Source: CADEED01 sp035701825 (GTDB lineage: Bacteria; Pseudomonadota; Gammaproteobacteria; Steroidobacterales; Steroidobacteraceae). From it: 64,000 bases of DNA. The position numbers and the translations under genes were made by a program. Within the stretch, counting starts at the first letter, position 1, and every line of letters starts with the position of its first letter. The stretch covers positions 47,357 to 111,356 of the forward strand of contig DASSRK010000147.1 of the NCBI GenBank assembly GCA_035701825.1. The letters are read 5' to 3'. The notes beneath the pieces are model-generated. The model was not told where the DNA came from and searched no databases. It saw only the letters and a program-made list of their open reading frames with translations. This document shows positions 15,440 to 24,220 of this stretch, piece by piece.

Positions 15440-18169
15440 ATGGCAAACAAGAAAACTTCAGCATTGGCGGAGGGGAATGTGAGTTCGCAAGCTTCATCCA
15501 ATGGCCGGGACCGCCTGGCGCGCGCGGTGCGCATGGCGCTGCTGGCCGCCGGCGTCGCGTCGCTGTCCGCGCCGTCGTTCGCAGAAGAGCCACCCGCCGC
15601 GGCCGCGGCCGGCAACCTCGACGAGATCATCGTCACCGGCAGCCGTATCCGCGGCAGCCAGCCGGTCGGCTCGCCGTTGACCGCGATTTCGCGCGACAGC
15701 ATCGAGATGACCGCGCCGCTCACCACCGGCGCGCTGCTGCAGAAGCTGCCGCAGGTGTTCAATCTCGGCGTCTCGGAGAACTCGCGCGGCCAGGCCGGCG
15801 GATCCGGCAACATCACCTACGCCACCTCGGTGAACCTGCGTGGACTCGGTCCCTACTCGACGCTCACGCTGCTCGACGGCCACCGCGCCGTGCCGCAGGG
15901 AACCACGGGTTTCGCCGTCGATCCCTCCAGCATCCCGACCCTGGCGCTCGAGCGCGTGGAAGTGGTCGCGGACGGTGCCTCGGCCATCTACGGCTCCGAT
16001 GCCGTCGCCGGCGTCGTCAACCTGATCCCGCGCCGCAATTTCGAAGGCGTGGAAGTCAGCCTGCGCGGCGGGCAGGGCGACGAATACGACGAGCACCAGT
16101 TGGGCGTCATCGGCGGCCTCGGCTGGTCCGAAGGCCACGCCATGTTCGCGTTCGAGAATTCCTACCACAGCAACCTGAACGGCCAGGACCGCGAATTCTT
16201 CCGCGGCGACCTCACCGCGCGCGGCGGGCGGGACTTCCGGGTCGTGCAGTGCAATCCCGGCAACATCGTGGTCGCTGGTGTCAGTTATGCGATCCCGGCG
16301 GGTGGCATCACGCCCGCCACCGCGGCGCAGCTCGTGCCCGGCACCACCAACCGTTGCGACAACGCGCAGTACCAGGACCTGCTGCCCGAACAGGAACGCA
16401 ACTCCGCGATGCTGACGTTCGACCAGCAACTGGGCGAAACCTTCTCGCTGTTCGCCGACCTGTACTGGACGAAGCGCGAATTCGTGAACCAGGTGGGCAA
16501 CCAGGCCGCCGCGCTGACCGTGCGCAACGTGAATCCGTTCTTCACGGCCCCGCCCGGCAGCACCGCCACGTCGGAAACCGTCAACTATTCCTTCGGCGAC
16601 CAGCTGCCGTCGAACGACACGCACGGCTTCTCCGAGGCGTACCAGGGGACGATCGGCACTCGCGTCAAGCTCGGCGGCGAATGGGAGCTCGACGTGCTGT
16701 ACAGCCGCGGCCACGACGAGGAGCGCAGCACCTCGCAATACGGCATCGACAATGCCGCGCTCAACGCGGCACTGGCGCGCACCGATCCGGCCACGGCGCT
16801 CAATCCCTTCAGCACCGCGCCCAACACCGCCGCGGCGCTGGCGAACCTGGCGACGCAGCTGTTCATCGCGCCGGGCGACACGCACTTCCAGGCCTGGGAA
16901 TTCAAGGCCGACGGTCCGCTCGCGAGCATGCCCGGCGGCGACCTGCGCATGGCGCTGGGTTACGAAGGCCAGGAGCTGACCAGCCGGTCGGGGCTCATCT
17001 CCGGCACCTGGGCGGCACCGATCAACGGCATCACGCCGCGCGTGCGGCGCCGGGTGAACTCCGCGTTCGCGGAATTGCTGATTCCGTTCTTCGGCGCCGA
17101 CAACGCGCGTGCCGGCCTGCGCGAGCTCACGCTCGACCTGGCCGTGCGCTACGACGACTACAGCGACCTCGACGACGGCTCGACGATCAATCCGAAGTAC
17201 GGCGTCAACTGGGCGCCGCTCGATTCGCTGAAGTTCCGCGCGACCTACGGCGAGTCCTTCCGCGCGCCGACCTTCGCGCAGATCTACGGCAACTCGTCGG
17301 CGCTGTACGTGCAGAACTATTCGGATCCGACCAAGGGTGGCGCGATCACGCAGGGCATCACGCTCTCCGGCGGCAACCTCGAGCTCGAACCGGAAACCGC
17401 CAAGTCGTACACCTTCGGCGTCGACTACCACCCGCTCGAGGACCTGCGTTTCGGGCTGACGTACTTCCACATCGACTACGAGAAGCAGATCACCTCGTAC
17501 CTGTCCGACCTCACCATCCTGAATCGCGAGAGCCAGTTCGAAGGCACCGGCATCATCGTGCGCAACCCCGACCCGGCCTTCGTGGCGGCGCTGGTGGCGA
17601 CCAAGCCGATCCGCGGCGTGCTGCCGAACCCGGTCACGCTGTACGTCGACGGGCGCACCAACAACCTCGGCACGACCATCATGTCGGGCATCGACTTCGA
17701 CGTGGACTACCGCTTCGAGGCGGGCGCCGCCGGGCAGTTCGGCATCGGCTTCATGACGACGTATTTCACCGACTACGACGTGGCCATCACGCCGGCGGCC
17801 GATCGCGTCGACCAGCTCAACACCATCTACAACCCGCTGGAATTCAAGGCGCGCCTCGACCTGTCGTGGCGGCGTAACGGCTTCGCGGGCGGGATGTTCG
17901 TGACCCACTACGGGGCCTACGACAACAACCTGGCCAACCCGGTGGAGACCGTGGACTCGAAGACCACCATCGACCTGAACCTTGCCTACACGTTCAGCGG
18001 TGGATGGGCCGAGGGGCTCACCGTCGGCATCGACGCGCTCAACCTGCTCGACGAGGATCCGCCGTTCGTGAACATCGCGCAGAGCCCGAACGGCGGTGGC
18101 GGCTTCGATCCGACGCTGAACAATCCGGTCGGCCGCATCGTGGGACTCTCACTTCGCAAGAAGTGGTGA
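15440..18169 (+). CDS. TonB-dependent receptor 1
   Basis: This 909-residue outer-membrane receptor would take up the substrate of the neighbouring TRAP/dehydratase pathway by TonB-driven transport. After a signal peptide (ARAVRMALLAAGVASLSAPSFA) comes a TonB box-like LDEIIVTGSRI. The plug domain shows VNLRGLGPYSTLTLLDGHR and VEVVADGASAIYGSDAVAGVVNLI. The barrel ends NNPVGRIVGLSLRKKW with the usual aromatic C terminus. ATG 15440 was chosen; a TTG at 15359 lies in the control element. The TALTLLDGHR/SAIYGSDAVAGV style belongs to receptors common in Caulobacter, Sphingomonas and Steroidobacter relatives. Confidence 0.93.
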   Translation: MANKKTSALAEGNVSSQASSNGRDRLARAVRMALLAAGVASLSAPSFAEEPPAAAAAGNLDEIIVTGSRIRGSQPVGSPLTAISRDSIEMTAPLTTGALLQKLPQVFNLGVSENSRGQAGGSGNITYATSVNLRGLGPYSTLTLLDGHRAVPQGTTGFAVDPSSIPTLALERVEVVADGASAIYGSDAVAGVVNLIPRRNFEGVEVSLRGGQGDEYDEHQLGVIGGLGWSEGHAMFAFENSYHSNLNGQDREFFRGDLTARGGRDFRVVQCNPGNIVVAGVSYAIPAGGITPATAAQLVPGTTNRCDNAQYQDLLPEQERNSAMLTFDQQLGETFSLFADLYWTKREFVNQVGNQAAALTVRNVNPFFTAPPGSTATSETVNYSFGDQLPSNDTHGFSEAYQGTIGTRVKLGGEWELDVLYSRGHDEERSTSQYGIDNAALNAALARTDPATALNPFSTAPNTAAALANLATQLFIAPGDTHFQAWEFKADGPLASMPGGDLRMALGYEGQELTSRSGLISGTWAAPINGITPRVRRRVNSAFAELLIPFFGADNARAGLRELTLDLAVRYDDYSDLDDGSTINPKYGVNWAPLDSLKFRATYGESFRAPTFAQIYGNSSALYVQNYSDPTKGGAITQGITLSGGNLELEPETAKSYTFGVDYHPLEDLRFGLTYFHIDYEKQITSYLSDLTILNRESQFEGTGIIVRNPDPAFVAALVATKPIRGVLPNPVTLYVDGRTNNLGTTIMSGIDFDVDYRFEAGAAGQFGIGFMTTYFTDYDVAITPAADRVDQLNTIYNPLEFKARLDLSWRRNGFAGGMFVTHYGAYDNNLANPVETVDSKTTIDLNLAYTFSGGWAEGLTVGIDALNLLDEDPPFVNIAQSPNGGGGFDPTLNNPVGRIVGLSLRKKW

Positions 18170-18173
18170 GTAG

Positions 18174-18223
18174 CCGGCGAGGACGGCCCAGCCTATTCCC
18201 CAGGAAGGGCCGTCCCTCGCCGG
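18174..18223. terminator. Hairpin terminator between convergent genes
   Basis: CCGGCGAGGACGGCCC (18174-18189) can pair with GGGCCGTCCCTCGCCGG (18207-18223) with a single bulged C around a 17-nt loop. It starts 5 nt after the TonB receptor stop and lies 13 nt from the stop of the convergent cupin-like gene. There is only a weak T-run (GGTCTT), so it may act through stability or serve both directions. Confidence 0.7.
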
Positions 18224-18235
18224 GGTCTTGCGCGC

Positions 18236-19252
18236 TCAGCTCGCGGGCCGCGCGAAATCCTTCGCCAGCATTTCGCGGATGCGCCGTGTGCGCTCCGCCG
18301 AAGGCGGCGCCAGCATGCCGCGTTGCTGCACCGGCAGGTGCGCGAGCGCGCGTTCCGGATCCGAGAACACCAGTTGCTGGAAGATGTTCGCCCACACGGC
18401 GCGCTGGTCGGGCGGCAGGTCGCGGATGGTGAGCAGGGCGTGCAGCAGCGCGCCATGCGGCGCGCCGTAGTCGGGCGCCGGGTTCCACCAGTAGTTCACC
18501 AGCACGTTGAACGACGCGAGCGACTCGACGTGATGCCACCACCCGAATGGAATGAACAGCGCATCCCCGGGATCGAGCTCGGCCTGCCACGCGTGCCGCA
18601 GTGCTTCGGCATGCAGGGGAAAGCGCGCGTGATCGGGATCGGTGAGCGGCACCACGCTGACCGGCGCGCCCGACGGCGTGAAGTCGAGCGGCGCGAGGTA
18701 CAGGTTGACGAGCTGCTCCGGCGGGAACAGCGTGAATCGCCGGCGGCCGCCCGCGACACAGGCGATGTTGTACGCCAGGTCGAAGTGCGTGTTCACCTTG
18801 ACGGCGTTGCCTATCCAGACACGCGGCTCGACGTGCGCGTCCAGCAGCGGCATGTCGTGCGCCGCGGCGAACGCCGGCATGTAGGCGGTTGCCGACATGG
18901 ATTCCAGGAAGATCGCGGGCACGTGCGCCGCGTCGGCGCACTCCAGCAGCCGGTCGATGGTCGCGCCGAGCGGCGCGGGCCGGCGCGTGAAATTGAAGGC
19001 CTTCAAGTCCTCGCGATAGAAGATGCGCCCCTGGGCCTCTGGCGGCGCCTCGATGACGTGCGGCTGCCGGCCGGCGTCGTAGCCCTTGAGCACGCGCGCC
19101 AGTTCCGCGCGCGATTGCCGCGCCGCGCGCACGATGGGCCATTCGGCGACCAGGCCCGCCAGCACCACGGGCCTCGCGGCCGGCCGGATCTCGGAGTCGA
19201 ACGTGGCGCGGTCCACGCCGTGGCGCACCGGTATCTGGATAGGCGTGCTCAT
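18236..19252 (-). CDS. Cupin-like (JmjC/Cupin_8) domain protein of the TonB-receptor/halogenase module
   Basis: This 338-residue cytoplasmic protein has a Cupin_8/JmjC barrel. The Fe(II)-binding facial triad is visible as N-T-H-F-D (His and Asp) and a distal His in FIPFGWWHHVES. GGRRRFTLFPPEQ and the N-terminal RPVVLAGLVAEWPI are typical of the group. Relatives are often annotated as cupin-like or Pass1-related and sit beside TonB receptors, SapC and tryptophan-halogenase-like genes, as here. A 2-oxoglutarate-dependent hydroxylase activity is possible but untested for the group. It starts at ATG 19252, divergent from TonB receptor 2. Confidence 0.85.
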   Translation of the reverse strand: MSTPIQIPVRHGVDRATFDSEIRPAARPVVLAGLVAEWPIVRAARQSRAELARVLKGYDAGRQPHVIEAPPEAQGRIFYREDLKAFNFTRRPAPLGATIDRLLECADAAHVPAIFLESMSATAYMPAFAAAHDMPLLDAHVEPRVWIGNAVKVNTHFDLAYNIACVAGGRRRFTLFPPEQLVNLYLAPLDFTPSGAPVSVVPLTDPDHARFPLHAEALRHAWQAELDPGDALFIPFGWWHHVESLASFNVLVNYWWNPAPDYGAPHGALLHALLTIRDLPPDQRAVWANIFQQLVFSDPERALAHLPVQQRGMLAPPSAERTRRIREMLAKDFARPAS

Positions 19253-19650
19253 GCGGGCGGATGTTACGCCGTGCCCGGCGGTGCGTCGTCGCGCTGAAAC
19301 CACGCGCGCCCGGGAAGTTTGTCGCGCGACGGGCAACGGAGCGTGCCCGCGCGGCGGAGACCGCCGCTTCATTAAATCTCCGTCATGCAGTTCCCACTGA
19401 TATCGGGCAATCACCATCCGCATATGTTGCCGTGCGCTTGCCGGCTCGCGACCGGGACACGATGCACAAATCGCGACTGCGCGATATCCGTACTTGGATG
19501 GTTGGCCGCCGGCCACCGGCGTAGTGTCCGCGGGACATCGGCGGCGGACGCGACGGCGGCTTTTCGTCGCGTCCGTGCAACGCAGGCGACTAACTACCTT
19601 GGCGTGCGTCGGACGTTCCGTCGATGCCCATTCCAAGAAGGGGACCCCAG
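19253..19650. other. 398-nt intergenic region between cupin-like gene and TonB receptor 2
   Basis: I see no gene here. The region holds the divergent promoters of the cupin-like gene and TonB receptor 2. A short GC hairpin, GCGGCGG-AGA-CCGCCGC at 19351-19367, is followed by TTCATTAAATC and could be an attenuator-like element or chance. The part from 19370 to 19450 is less GC-rich than its surroundings, which fits a promoter. GAAGGGGA at 19638-19645 is the likely ribosome binding site for ATG 19651. Confidence 0.5.
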
Positions 19651-22596
19651 ATGAAAAGGAAGAAATTCAAAAAAGCGCTAGCCAGTTCCTCGGGATTGTT
19701 AGCGCTATCTATCGCGTTGCCCGCCGCGGCGCAGACGGCGCAGGAAAGCGGCGCGAAATCCGAGAACCTCGAGGAGATCGTGGTCACCGGCCTGATCGGG
19801 TCACTGCAGCGCAACCTCGACATGAAGCGCGCGGCTGCCGGCGTGGTGGACGTGATCAGCGCGGAGGACATCGGCAAGTTTCCGGACTCGAACGTCGCGG
19901 CCTCGCTGCAGCGCGTGCCCGGCGTGTCGATCCAGCGCGCCGGTCCGCGCGGTGAGCCCGAGGGCATCACGGTGCGCGGCTTCAGCCGCGACTTCAACGA
20001 GACGCTGTACGACGGTCGTCGCATCTCGACCGCGACCGGCGGACGCTCGATCGACTTCAGCACCGTCGGCGCCGACTTCGTCGGCTCGCTGACGGTCATG
20101 AAGACGCCCGACGTCACGGTGTCGTCGAACTCCATCGGCGCCACCATCAACGTCGCGTTCCCCAAGCCTCTCGACAGCAGCGGCACCCGCTTCGTCGCCA
20201 GTGCGGCCGCATCCGAACAGGAAGAGAACGGCTCGGCGCAGCCGAGCGGCGGCCTGCTGTACAGCACGACGTTCGCCGACGACACGATGGGCTTCCTCGC
20301 CGATGCCATCTACACCCGTCGTGACACCGACACGAACCACGTGTTCGTCTCCGGCTGGCAAGGCGGCTACTTCGCGCCCTGCCAGCTCACCCCGGTGTGC
20401 AACCCTGGCGAGAACGATCCGGAGGACAAGACCATCCTCGGCTTCTGGCAGCAGCAGTTCGGCGCCGACCAGGCCCAGGTCTCGGACGAGCGCATCGACG
20501 GACGCATCGCCTTCCAGTGGAAGCCCTCGGACAACACGCTGCTGACCATCGACGACAACTACTCGCGCCAGACCATCGACACCGCCACCTACGGCTTCGG
20601 CCTGTGGTTCGGCAGCAATGACCTGCGCAGCATGCAGATCGACGACAACGGCACGGTGACGGATTTCCGCCAGGCGGCGACGCCCATGGACCTCAACGGC
20701 GGCTTCGACGAACGCGTGCGCCGGACCAACCAGATCGGCATCAACCTGAAGCACTCGTTCTCGGACAACCTGAGCATCGACGCGGATGTCTCGTATTCGA
20801 AGAGCGAGCAGAACCCGGACGGCACGGGCAATGACGGCGGCGACATCGGCTACGGCGGCGACATCGGCTTCAACATGGGCGTGCAGGTGAACGGCGACAG
20901 CTCCGATCATTTGCCGACGATGAGCACCTACGGACCGAACGGCGACACCTCGCGCTATCTCGACCCGGACATCATCGGCTCGCACGTGCTGGTGCGCACG
21001 CTGCAGGAGAACACCGACACCATCAAGCAGGCGCGCTTCAAGATTTCCTGGAAGCAGGACAACGTGGGGGTCGATGCCGGTGTGTCCTGGCTCGACGACA
21101 ACTTCACGCTGCAGAACGCCAACACCTTCGCCAACAACTTCTGGCAGGCCTACGCGGGCTATGGCGCCCCCTCGGGCCGCAACGCCGGTGTCGTGGTGCC
21201 GTCCGCCATCTATCACCCGACCATCGGGACCTCGGGCTTCATTCCCGGTTTCGCGGGCGCGGGCGCATTGCCGCCAGGGCTGTTGGTCTACAAGCCGCGC
21301 GACCTGTATGCCTTCCTCGAGGGGCTCGGCGATCCCTGGGCGCAGCAGATCGACGGCTTCAACTACCCCGGTCCGATACGCGATCCCAACGATCCGAACC
21401 CACCGCCAGTTCCCACGTTGGCCAACTCGGCATCGCGATGCGCTCCGGGCGGCGACCACCCGGCCCTGTGCGACTACCACGGCTCGCTGGACCTGGCGGT
21501 CGATCCCGGCAGCATCCAGGACATCACCGAGACCACCTGGGCGCTGTACCTCGCCGCGCACTTCGATACCGAACTCGGCACCATGCCGTTCCACGTCACC
21601 GCTGGCGTGCGGCGCGAGCAGACCGACGTCTCCTCGAGCGGCGTGGGCCGCGTACCGATCCGGCTCGACCTCAACCCCAACGACCCGACCCTGCTCACCA
21701 CCATCTACTCGGACACGCAGCCGATCACCACGGACAGCGACTACTCGTTCCTGCTGCCCAGCATCGACATGAAGCTGGAGCTGACGGACGCGTGGCACCT
21801 GCGCTTCGATGCGTCCCGTACGCTGACGCGGCCGCAGATCAACTTCCTGTCGCCGGTGCTCAACGTCGCGGGCATCCCGCGCATCGGCGGATTGACGGCC
21901 AATGGCGGCAATCCCGCGTTGAAGCCCTACCTGTCCGACAACCTCGACCTCGCGGTCGAGTGGTACTACGCCCAGAACGCCTACGTGTCGGTGAACGCGT
22001 TCGTGAAGGACGTGACCAACTTCATCGTGCAGGGAACGCAGCGCCAGACCATCAACGACGTCATCGATCCGAGCACCGGGCAACCGGCGCAATGGTCGGT
22101 GTCGCAGCGCGTGAACGGCCCGGATGCGACCATCAACGGCTGGGAAATCGCCTGGCAGCACGTGTTCGGCGACTCGGGCTTCGGCTTCAACGCCAACGCC
22201 ACGTTCGTCGACACCGACAAGCCCTATGACCGCAACAACCTCGAGGTGGGTGGTTTCGCGGTCACGGGACTCGCGGATTCGGCCAACCTGGTGGCGTTCT
22301 ACGACAAGCACGGCTTCGAGGCACGCATCGCGGCCAACTGGCGCGATGAATACCTGCTGCAATTCGGGCAGAACCAGAACAACGGTTCGTTCGGCGCGGA
22401 GCCGGTGTTCGTGAACTCGAGCCTGCAGATCGACCTGTCGACGAGCTACCAGTTCACCGAGCAGTTCAACGCATACTTCGAGGCGCTCAACATCACGGAC
22501 GAGACGCAGAGCACGCACGGCCGCTACGACAACGAGCTGCTGGACGTGTGGGCCTACGGTCGCCGTTACGCGCTGGGTGTCCGCTTCAGGCTGTAA
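19651..22596 (+). CDS. TonB-dependent receptor 2 (carbohydrate-type)
   Basis: This 981-residue receptor has the signal peptide MKRKKFKKALASSSGLLALSIALPAAA and a TonB box-like LEEIVVTGL. Its plug shows SAEDIGKFPDSNVAASLQRVPGVSIQR and the barrel ends AYGRRYALGVRFRL. The IGKFPDSNVAASLQRVPGV segment marks the receptors of carbohydrate utilisation loci in Caulobacter and Xanthomonas relatives. It is followed by a strong hairpin and then by the halogenase and SapC genes, so the three probably share a promoter with reduced downstream expression. The codons for the signal peptide include two AGCGCT palindromes (19674-19679 and 19700-19707) that resemble sugar-operon operators. Confidence 0.93.
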   Translation: MKRKKFKKALASSSGLLALSIALPAAAQTAQESGAKSENLEEIVVTGLIGSLQRNLDMKRAAAGVVDVISAEDIGKFPDSNVAASLQRVPGVSIQRAGPRGEPEGITVRGFSRDFNETLYDGRRISTATGGRSIDFSTVGADFVGSLTVMKTPDVTVSSNSIGATINVAFPKPLDSSGTRFVASAAASEQEENGSAQPSGGLLYSTTFADDTMGFLADAIYTRRDTDTNHVFVSGWQGGYFAPCQLTPVCNPGENDPEDKTILGFWQQQFGADQAQVSDERIDGRIAFQWKPSDNTLLTIDDNYSRQTIDTATYGFGLWFGSNDLRSMQIDDNGTVTDFRQAATPMDLNGGFDERVRRTNQIGINLKHSFSDNLSIDADVSYSKSEQNPDGTGNDGGDIGYGGDIGFNMGVQVNGDSSDHLPTMSTYGPNGDTSRYLDPDIIGSHVLVRTLQENTDTIKQARFKISWKQDNVGVDAGVSWLDDNFTLQNANTFANNFWQAYAGYGAPSGRNAGVVVPSAIYHPTIGTSGFIPGFAGAGALPPGLLVYKPRDLYAFLEGLGDPWAQQIDGFNYPGPIRDPNDPNPPPVPTLANSASRCAPGGDHPALCDYHGSLDLAVDPGSIQDITETTWALYLAAHFDTELGTMPFHVTAGVRREQTDVSSSGVGRVPIRLDLNPNDPTLLTTIYSDTQPITTDSDYSFLLPSIDMKLELTDAWHLRFDASRTLTRPQINFLSPVLNVAGIPRIGGLTANGGNPALKPYLSDNLDLAVEWYYAQNAYVSVNAFVKDVTNFIVQGTQRQTINDVIDPSTGQPAQWSVSQRVNGPDATINGWEIAWQHVFGDSGFGFNANATFVDTDKPYDRNNLEVGGFAVTGLADSANLVAFYDKHGFEARIAANWRDEYLLQFGQNQNNGSFGAEPVFVNSSLQIDLSTSYQFTEQFNAYFEALNITDETQSTHGRYDNELLDVWAYGRRYALGVRFRL

Positions 22597-22612
22597 CGAC
22601 CGGCCAGGGAGC

Positions 22613-22650
22613 AGGGGATGTCAGCCGGTCCCCCCCGGTTGACATCCCCT
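22613..22650 (+). terminator. Strong intergenic RNA hairpin between TonB receptor 2 and the halogenase gene
   Basis: AGGGGATGTCA (22613-22623) pairs with TGACATCCCCT (22640-22650). The stem continues inward through a G-T pair and four G-C pairs to a TCCCCC loop, giving 16 pairs. No T-run follows, and the halogenase ATG comes 24 nt later. It could act as a partial terminator or as a 3'-end stabiliser for the receptor message. Confidence 0.7.
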
Positions 22651-22673
22651 CGCTGCTGAACTTCCATCCGCAC

Positions 22674-24218
22674 ATGGTCCAGGCAGTCAGAAAAATCGTG
22701 ATCGTCGGCGGCGGCACCGCCGGCTGGCTGACCGCCGCGGTCATCGCGGCGAAACACCGCAGCCGCATGGATTCCGGGTTCAGCGTGACGCTGGTCGAGT
22801 CGCCCAACACGCCCATCATCGGCGTGGGCGAGGGGACCTGGCCGACGTTGCGCAGCACCCTGGCGCGCATCGGCGTGTCGGAGACCGAGTTCTTCCGCCA
22901 GTGCGACGTGGCATTCAAGCAGGGCGCGCGCTTCACCGGCTGGACCACCGGCGCGGCCGACGATTTCTACTACCACCCGTTGATGCTGCCGCAGAGCTTC
23001 GGCCAGGTGAATCTCGTGCCGCACTGGCTGGCACGCGAGGACCGCGGCAGCTTCTGCGACGCGGTCTGCCCGCAGGGCAAGCTGTGCGACGACGGGCTCG
23101 CTCCCAAGACCATCGCGACCGCCGAGTTCGAGGCGGTGGCCAACTACTCCTACCATCTCGATGCCGGAAAGTTCGCGCCGTTCCTGCAGCGTCATTGCTG
23201 CGAGAAGCTCGGGGTGCGGCACGTGCTCGCCGACGTGCGCCAGGTGAACCTGGCGGAAAACGGCGACATCCGCAGCCTCGATACACCGCAGGCCGGCGAA
23301 ATCGAAGGCGACCTGTTCGTCGACTGCACCGGCTTCAAGGCGCTGCTGATCGGCGAAACGCTGGGCGTCCCGTTCAAGGACTGCAGCGACGTGCTGTTCT
23401 GCGACCGTGCGCTCGCCGTGCAGGTGCCGCACGCGCACGAAGCGGCGCCGCTCGCCTGCCAGACTCTCTCGACGGCGCAGTCCTCCGGCTGGATCTGGGA
23501 CATCGCGCTGCCGACGCGCCGCGGCGTGGGACACGTGTACTCGAGCCGGCACATTTCCGACGAAGACGCCGAGCGCGAGCTGCGCGCCTACATCGGCCCC
23601 GCGGCGCAGGGCCTGGCCGCGCGCAAGATTCCCATCCGCGCCGGCCATCGCGAGACGTTCTGGAAGCGCAATTGCGTCGCCATCGGGCTGGCCGCGGGCT
23701 TCCTCGAACCGCTCGAAGCTTCGGCCATCGTGCTGATCGAGCTCTCGGCCAAGCTCATCGCCGAGCAGATGCCGGTGTGCCGCGAGGTCATGGACCTGAT
23801 CGCGTCGCGTTTCAATGCCACCACCCACTACCGCTGGGGCCGCATCATCGATTTCCTGAAATTGCACTACGTGCTGACCCGGCGCACGGACTCGGCGTTC
23901 TGGCGCGACAACCTGCTGCCGGAAACCATCCCCGATCGGCTCAAGGACCTGCTGCTGCTGTGGAGCCACCAGTCGCCCTGGTTCCACGACGAATTCGACC
24001 GCGTCGAGGAAGTGTTTCCCGCGGCCAGCTACCAGTACGTGCTGTATGGCATGGGATTCCGCACGCAGGTGGAGCCGGGCGCGCTGCAGGGCGAGGCGAA
24101 GAACGCCGAGCGCGCGCTGCGCGAGAACGCCGTCCAGACCGAGCGCCTGCGCGCCGGCCTGCCGCGTCACCGCGACCTGATCCGCAAGATCGTCGAACAC
24201 GGCCTGCAGGCGGTCTGA
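22674..24218 (+). CDS. Flavin-dependent tryptophan-halogenase-like protein 1
   Basis: This 514-residue protein belongs to the FAD-dependent halogenase family, which turns chloride or bromide plus FADH2 and O2 into a hypohalite relayed by a lysine. The FAD motif is G-G-G-T-A-G-W (12-18). The active-site Lys is Lys82 in V-A-F-K, and the Glu that assists halogenation is Glu345 in G-F-L-E-P-L-E. The family's W-x-W-x-I-P motif appears as W-I-W-D-I-A-L-P (273-280), with one residue inserted. No flavin reductase gene is nearby. It is linked to TonB receptor 2 and SapC; relatives in such loci have not been tied to a known natural product. The start has no clear ribosome binding site. Confidence 0.9.
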   Translation: MVQAVRKIVIVGGGTAGWLTAAVIAAKHRSRMDSGFSVTLVESPNTPIIGVGEGTWPTLRSTLARIGVSETEFFRQCDVAFKQGARFTGWTTGAADDFYYHPLMLPQSFGQVNLVPHWLAREDRGSFCDAVCPQGKLCDDGLAPKTIATAEFEAVANYSYHLDAGKFAPFLQRHCCEKLGVRHVLADVRQVNLAENGDIRSLDTPQAGEIEGDLFVDCTGFKALLIGETLGVPFKDCSDVLFCDRALAVQVPHAHEAAPLACQTLSTAQSSGWIWDIALPTRRGVGHVYSSRHISDEDAERELRAYIGPAAQGLAARKIPIRAGHRETFWKRNCVAIGLAAGFLEPLEASAIVLIELSAKLIAEQMPVCREVMDLIASRFNATTHYRWGRIIDFLKLHYVLTRRTDSAFWRDNLLPETIPDRLKDLLLLWSHQSPWFHDEFDRVEEVFPAASYQYVLYGMGFRTQVEPGALQGEAKNAERALRENAVQTERLRAGLPRHRDLIRKIVEHGLQAV

Positions 24219-24220
24219 CC

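Noticed and set aside
2381..18169. Many long opposite-strand and shifted reading frames across the real genes
   Set aside because: They reflect the high GC content: translations are rich in Arg, Ala, Gly, His and lack domains, and they coincide with genes that have complete motifs.
19351..19367. Terminator at GCGGCGG-AGA-CCGCCGC
   Set aside because: No gene ends here on either strand; the short GC hairpin is as likely to be chance in this base composition.
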